From: an uncultured bacterium
Lineage (GTDB): Bacteria; Actinomycetota; UBA4738; HRBIN12
Reading direction: 5' to 3'
Assembly (NCBI GenBank): GCA_937881155.1
Contig: CALGFI010000041.1
Coordinates: 1 to 9,238 of the forward strand
DNA length: 9,238 nt
The notes under the pieces are model-generated. The model saw only the letters and a list, made by a program, of their open reading frames with translations, did not search any database and had not been told where the DNA came from. Each line of letters begins with the position of its first letter. Position 1 is the stretch's first letter. Below are positions 5,819-9,238 of this stretch, one piece after another. Position numbers and translations under genes: made by a program.

Positions 5819-6849
5819 AGCTGGGCGTCATTCCGGGTGATGGCACCGGGCCGGAGGTCGTCGGCGAGGCGCTCAAGGTGCTCGACGCGACCGGCGTCGC
5901 GGTCGAGCGCGTTGCCTTCCACCTCGGCGCCGAGCGCTACCTCTCGACCGGCGACACGCTCCCCGACGACGAGCTCGCGCGCCTGAAGTCGATGGACGCA
6001 CTTCTTCTGGGCGCCGTCGGCGATCCACGCGTCCCACCCGGCGTGCTCGAGCGCGACCTGCTGCTGCGGATCCGTTTCGAGCTCGACCAGTACGTGAACC
6101 TCCGTCCCGTCGTCCGCTACCCGGGCGTCCGCACGCTGATCCCGAGCCACACCGAGGCCGACGTCAACTTCGTCGTCGTCCGCGAGAACTCCGAGGGCCT
6201 CTACACGGGGGCCGGAGGATTCCATCGCAAGGGAACCGCGCACGAAGTCGCGGTGCAGGAGTCGATCAACACACGCCACGGCGTCGAGCGGATCGTGCGG
6301 TACGCGTTCGAGCTGGCGTCGACACGCAGAAGAAAGCTCACGCTCGTCCACAAGACGAACGTCCTCACGTACGCCGGCGACCTGTACCAGCGGGTCGTGA
6401 ACGAGGTCGGCGCGGCGGACTACCCGGACGTCGAACGGGATTACGTCCACGTCGACGCCGCGTGCATCTACTTCCTGGATCAGCCCTCGCGGTTCGACGT
6501 GATCGTCACGGACAACATGTTCGGCGACATCGTCACGGACCTCGGCGCGATGATCCAGGGCGGTATGGGTATCGCCGCGGGCGGCAACATCAACCCCGAC
6601 GGCGTGTCGATGTTCGAGCCGATCGGCGGCACCGCGCCCGATCACACGGGTAAGGGGACGATCAACCCGCTCGCCGCGATCGGCGCGATGCACATGCTGC
6701 TGAACGAGCTCGGCGAGACCGACGCGGCGATCCGCGTGGACGCCGGGATCCGGTTCGCTTCCTCCAAGCTTCACTCGATGCGTGCGGGCGAGATGGGCTT
6801 CACGACGAGGGAGGTCGGCGACCTCGTCGTGGAAGGGATGCCGTCGTGA
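5815..6849 (+). CDS. leuB: 3-isopropylmalate dehydrogenase
   Basis: The 344-residue product is a beta-decarboxylating dehydrogenase of the isopropylmalate/isocitrate family. It starts with KLGVIPGDGTGPEV. Substrate arginines occur in LRIRFELDQYVNLRP (Arg87, Arg97) and at Arg123 in VVRENSEGLYTG. Tyr130 and Lys180 (LVHKTNVL) are the catalytic pair; Asp214, Asp238 and Asp242 are the metal ligands, within VDAA and the family signature NMFGDIVTDLGAMIQGGMG. Asp276 in GGTAPDHTGKG corresponds to the NAD-selecting Asp of isopropylmalate dehydrogenases. The loop reads IGGTAPD where many LeuB proteins read VHGSAPD. The ATG overlaps the leuA stop (ATGA). Specificity for 3-isopropylmalate is inferred from neighbours; with cimA next door the enzyme probably also oxidises 3-methylmalate in the citramalate route. 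A tartrate-type relative cannot be fully excluded. Confidence 0.92.
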   Translation: MKLGVIPGDGTGPEVVGEALKVLDATGVAVERVAFHLGAERYLSTGDTLPDDELARLKSMDALLLGAVGDPRVPPGVLERDLLLRIRFELDQYVNLRPVVRYPGVRTLIPSHTEADVNFVVVRENSEGLYTGAGGFHRKGTAHEVAVQESINTRHGVERIVRYAFELASTRRRKLTLVHKTNVLTYAGDLYQRVVNEVGAADYPDVERDYVHVDAACIYFLDQPSRFDVIVTDNMFGDIVTDLGAMIQGGMGIAAGGNINPDGVSMFEPIGGTAPDHTGKGTINPLAAIGAMHMLLNELGETDAAIRVDAGIRFASSKLHSMRAGEMGFTTREVGDLVVEGMPS

Positions 6850-8426
6850 GCCTCCGCGTCGAGCTCTACGACACGACCCTCCGCGATGGAGCGCAGGGGA
6901 CGGGCTTCTCGTACACGGTCGATGACCGGCTGCGCATCCTGCACAAGCTCGATCAGCTGGGCGTCCCCTACATCGAGGGCGGCTGGCCCGGGGCGAACCC
7001 GCGCGACACCGAGTTCTTCAGGCTCGCCACCAAGGAGGACCTGCAAACCGCCACGCTCACGGCGTTCGGCATGACGCGCAAGGCGGGAGAGGGGGCGGAA
7101 CAGTCGGCGATCCTTCGCGATGTCCTCGATGCAGGAACTGAGGTCGTCTGCATCGTAGGGAAGTCTTGGGACCTCCACGTGACCGAGGCGCTCCGGACCG
7201 ACCTGGAGGAAGCCGTGGCGATGGTCCGCGATTCGGTCGCGTTCCTCCGGTCGGAGGGGCGCCGGGTGTTCTTCGACGCCGAGCACTTCTTCGACGGCTA
7301 CCGTTCCAACCCCGGGTTCGCGCTCGCCGTGCTCGAAGCGGCGCGGGACGCGGGCGCCGAACGCCTCGTGCTCTGCGATACGAACGGCGGCATGTTGCCC
7401 TTCGACGTCGCGTCGATCGTCGATGACGTCGCTCCGCAGGTCTCGACGCCGCTGGGGATCCACGTCCACAACGACACAGGGTGCGCCGTGGCCAACTCGC
7501 TCATGGCGGTCGAGCACGGCGTGTACCAGGTACAGGGTGTCGTGAACGGCTACGGCGAGCGGACAGGCAACGCCGACCTGATCCCGATCGCCGCGAACCT
7601 CGTGCTGAAGATGGGTGCCGAGTGCCTCCCCGATGGCGCCGTCGAACGCCTCACCGACGTCTCGCACTACGTCGCCGAGGTGGCGAACGTCGCGCCCGAC
7701 TCGCGACAGCCGTACGCCGGTCGCTACGCGTTCACTCACAAGGCCGGCCTGCACGCGAGCGGAGTCGCGCGGCTATCGGGCGCGTACGAGCACATCTCGC
7801 CCGAGGCCGTCGGCAACCACCGCGGTGTTGTGGCGAGCGATCTCGGCGGTGCGGCGACGCTCCGGATGAAGGCCGCCGAGTTCGGGCTGAACCTCGACGA
7901 TCCATCCATCCCGAAACTGCTCGACGAGCTCAAGGGTCGCGAGGCGCACGGCTACACCTTCGAGGTCGCTGACGCGTCGCTCGAGCTGCTGATGCGGCGC
8001 GCCGGCGGATGGAGCCAGCCGTTCTTCCGGGTCGAGAGCTACCGGGTGCACGTCGAGGAACGCGTGGGCGACGGTGAGCCGCCGCTCGCAGAGGCGACGG
8101 TGAAGGTTCGCACGAACGGGACGCGTCACATCGAGAGTGCCGAAGGACAGGGACCGGTTGGTGCACTCGACAACGCGCTCCGCAAAGCGCTGTCGAACGA
8201 CTACCCGGAGCTCGAGCACATCGTGCTGGAGGACTTCCGCGTTCGCGTCCTGGACGAGACCCACGGCACGGGCGCGGTCGTTCGCGTGCTGATCGATACG
8301 TCGAACGGACAGCGCGAATGGACCACCGTCGGCGTCTCCGAGAACATCATCGAGGCGTCCTGGGAAGCGCTCGTCGACGGCTATCTGTACGGGCTCCTCC
8401 ACCCGCGAGAGGACGACACCTCGTAG
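6846..8426 (+). CDS. cimA: (R)-citramalate synthase
   Basis: The 526-residue product is a paralogue of LeuA that condenses pyruvate with acetyl-CoA to (R)-citramalate, opening the threonine-independent route to 2-oxobutyrate and isoleucine. The DRE-TIM barrel begins ELYDTTLRDGAQGTGFSYTV (Arg13, Asp14) with YIEGGWPGANPRDTEFF (residues 42-58). GAQGTG and EGGWPGANP are typical of the Leptospira/Geobacter-type citramalate synthases and differ from LeuA (GEQAPG, EAGFPV). Metal ligands are His206 and His208 (IHVHNDTG) and Asn242 (GERTGNADL). The segment FTHKAGLHASGV follows, and the C-terminal regulatory domain covers about residues 390-520, so isoleucine feedback is plausible. The GTG overlaps the leuB stop (GTGA). 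It is the last gene of the operon; only 30 bases separate it from the next gene and no terminator hairpin is seen there. Confidence 0.94.
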   Translation: MSLRVELYDTTLRDGAQGTGFSYTVDDRLRILHKLDQLGVPYIEGGWPGANPRDTEFFRLATKEDLQTATLTAFGMTRKAGEGAEQSAILRDVLDAGTEVVCIVGKSWDLHVTEALRTDLEEAVAMVRDSVAFLRSEGRRVFFDAEHFFDGYRSNPGFALAVLEAARDAGAERLVLCDTNGGMLPFDVASIVDDVAPQVSTPLGIHVHNDTGCAVANSLMAVEHGVYQVQGVVNGYGERTGNADLIPIAANLVLKMGAECLPDGAVERLTDVSHYVAEVANVAPDSRQPYAGRYAFTHKAGLHASGVARLSGAYEHISPEAVGNHRGVVASDLGGAATLRMKAAEFGLNLDDPSIPKLLDELKGREAHGYTFEVADASLELLMRRAGGWSQPFFRVESYRVHVEERVGDGEPPLAEATVKVRTNGTRHIESAEGQGPVGALDNALRKALSNDYPELEHIVLEDFRVRVLDETHGTGAVVRVLIDTSNGQREWTTVGVSENIIEASWEALVDGYLYGLLHPREDDTS

Positions 8427-8444
8427 ACCGGGCCGGCACGCGGG

Positions 8445-8450
8445 TAGCCT
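8445..8450 (+). promoter_or_regulatory. Candidate -10 box for a leaderless acetyltransferase mRNA
   Basis: TAGCCT (TANNNT form) ends 6 bases before the ATG at 8457, the spacing expected when transcription starts at the start codon itself. No ribosome binding site is present in the 30 bases after cimA, which supports leaderless expression. No convincing -35 box is seen, so this is a moderate call; read-through from the operon could also supply the message. Confidence 0.5.
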
Positions 8451-8456
8451 GTCGCG

Positions 8457-8972
8457 ATGCCGGTGAGGATCCGTGAGGCCACGCCGCAGGATGCCGAGGC
8501 GATCGCTGGTATCCACGTTCGCGCGTGGCAGACCGCGTACCGCGGCCAGCTCTCGGACGACTACCTCGACCAGCTCCGCGTAGACGAGCGGCTCGACATG
8601 CATCGCGCGGCGCTCGAGGCGCCACCGGCCGAGTACCGCATGTGGGTTGCCGAGGACTCGGGACGTCCCGTCGGCTTCGCGGTGACCGGAAAGAGTCAGG
8701 ACGCCGATGCCGAGGATCGCACCGCCGAGCTGTACGCGATCTACCTCGAACCCGACCGTTTGGGGAGCGGCCTGGGCCGAGAGCTGTTCCAGTACGCCGT
8801 CGACGACCTTCGCGAACGCGGGTTCCGATCCGCGACCTCATGGGTGCTGGAGACGAACGAACGCGCTCGGCGCTTCTACGAGATCGCCGGCTGGAAGGCC
8901 GACGGAGCAGTGACGAGCGAGCGCGTGGATTGCGAGATGCGTTCGACGGTTCGTTACCGCAGCTTGCTCTGA
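8457..8972 (+). CDS. GNAT-family N-acetyltransferase
   Basis: The 171-residue product is a single GNAT domain, a fold that moves an acetyl group from acetyl-CoA to an amine. It starts VRIREATPQDAEAIAGIHVRAW, the usual first strand and helix. Motif A, AELYAIYLEPDRLGSGLGRE (residues 90-109), holds the R-x-x-G-x-G acetyl-CoA pyrophosphate loop at Arg101-Gly106. Motif B, WVLETNERARRFYEIAGWK (129-147), has the usual Asn134 and Tyr141. No signal or membrane segment is present. The acceptor is unknown; these proteins may modify ribosomal or other proteins, antibiotics or small amines. It follows cimA by 30 bases but appears to have its own promoter, so a role in branched-chain synthesis is not implied. 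Its last 19 bases overlap the opposite-strand gene. Confidence 0.9.
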   Translation: MPVRIREATPQDAEAIAGIHVRAWQTAYRGQLSDDYLDQLRVDERLDMHRAALEAPPAEYRMWVAEDSGRPVGFAVTGKSQDADAEDRTAELYAIYLEPDRLGSGLGRELFQYAVDDLRERGFRSATSWVLETNERARRFYEIAGWKADGAVTSERVDCEMRSTVRYRSLL

Positions 8973-9238
8973 CGTTCTGGGGTGATCACGGCCAAGCGGG
9001 TGTGACCGTTGCCGTGCCCAGCCGGAGCGCCATCGTTGCCGTGGCTGTGGTCGTCCGCAGCAACCTCGTCGCACTCGGTATGGCCCTTGCCGCGGCACTT
9101 CTCGTGGCCCTTCCCGCGGCCGTTGTTGTGAGCGTGGCCGGAGTGATCGTCGCCGTCCTCGTCGCCCTCGTCATCGTCGTCACCGCCACCGCCGTTACCG
9201 CCGCCACCGTCGTTGTCGGTATCACCGTCGCCACCGCC
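8954..9238 (-). CDS. Low-complexity Gly/Asp/His-rich protein, C-terminal fragment
   Basis: The complementary strand is open from the right edge to a TAA at 8956-8954, giving the last 94 residues of a gene whose start is outside the window. In order: a Gly/Asp/Asn stretch (residues 1-20), an acidic run DDDDEGDEDGDD (20-31), HSGHAHNNG (32-40), two tandem 8-residue units RGKGHEKC and RGKGHTEC (41-56), a second His-rich part DDHSHGNDG (62-70) and GHGNGHT, then the ordinary end RLAVITPERQSKLR. The composition suggests a disordered, possibly metal-binding, secreted or surface tail like the Gly/Asn/His-rich tails found on actinobacterial envelope proteins, but the function is unknown. The complementary plus-strand frame is also open and reads as almost pure Val/Ala/Thr/Leu without aromatics, as expected for the shadow of Asp/Gly/His codons. 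The minus frame is preferred but not proven. Confidence 0.6.
   Translation of the reverse strand, partial: GGGDGDTDNDGGGGNGGGGDDDDEGDEDGDDHSGHAHNNGRGKGHEKCRGKGHTECDEVAADDHSHGNDGAPAGHGNGHTRLAVITPERQSKLR
9071..9118 (-). repeat. Tandem 24-base repeat (two units) encoding RGKGHxxC
   Basis: Two adjacent 24-base units, 9071-9094 and 9095-9118, differ at a few positions and encode RGKGHEKC and RGKGHTEC on the minus strand. They are exactly in register with the reading frame, which supports that frame as coding. The unit combines a His and a Cys at fixed spacing, a possible metal ligand pair. Confidence 0.65.

Noticed and set aside
4040..6774. Two minus-strand open frames of about 480 codons each over leuA and leuB
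   Set aside because: Composition is typical of antisense shadows in high-GC DNA; the plus-strand genes carry complete active sites.
9002..9238. Plus-strand open frame from a GTG, almost entirely Val/Ala/Thr/Leu, resembling a membrane protein
   Set aside because: It is the codon-aligned complement of the Asp/Gly/His-rich minus frame, contains no Phe, Trp or Tyr, has no clear ribosome binding site, and the minus frame holds an in-register tandem repeat. It remains the main alternative.
1..9238. CRISPR arrays, tRNA or rRNA genes, insertion sequences, phage genes or a defence system
   Set aside because: No regularly spaced repeats, no tRNA-like cloverleaf or rRNA sequence, and no transposase, integrase or defence-type domains were seen.

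Overview
The window is about 9.2 kb of very GC-rich DNA with strong G/C preference at third codon positions, TTGACA/TANNNT-type promoters placed very close to start codons, and GTG as well as ATG starts. Together with the acetohydroxyacid synthase signature GITMPITKHN and its C-terminal GASNDDI, this suggests an actinobacterium (Actinomycetota), possibly an uncultured lineage. That placement is inference from sequence style, not from a phylogeny.

Layout. (1) 1-235, minus strand: the first 78 residues of a 3-hydroxyisobutyrate-dehydrogenase-family oxidoreductase, divergent from the rest. (2) 236-558: a control region with a TTGACA-N16-TACACT promoter, a 19-residue leader peptide ending in QILVLIV, a two-tier hairpin starting at the leader stop codon, and an intrinsic terminator with a T6 run. 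This is a textbook-like ribosome-mediated attenuator for branched-chain amino acids. (3) 559-8426, plus strand: a tightly packed operon, unknown small gene - ilvB - ilvN - ilvC - leuA - leuB - cimA. All junctions except ilvN/ilvC are 4-base ATGA or GTGA overlaps. (4) 8457-8972, plus strand: a GNAT acetyltransferase with its own candidate leaderless promoter. (5) 8954-9238, minus strand: the C-terminal 94 residues of a low-complexity Gly/Asp/His-rich protein, running tail to tail into the GNAT gene.

How it works together. CimA makes (R)-citramalate from pyruvate and acetyl-CoA, which leads to 2-oxobutyrate without threonine. IlvBN condenses pyruvate with pyruvate or 2-oxobutyrate, and IlvC carries both products on toward valine and isoleucine. 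LeuA and LeuB start and continue the leucine branch, and LeuB-type enzymes also serve the citramalate route. The missing steps (ilvD, ilvE, leuCD) are not in this window. The leader reads Ile, Leu and Val codons, which are the three end products of the genes it controls.

The least explained items are the unknown 128-residue protein between the attenuator and ilvB, the GC-rich inverted repeat in its 3' end, and the repeat-bearing acidic/His-rich protein at the right edge.
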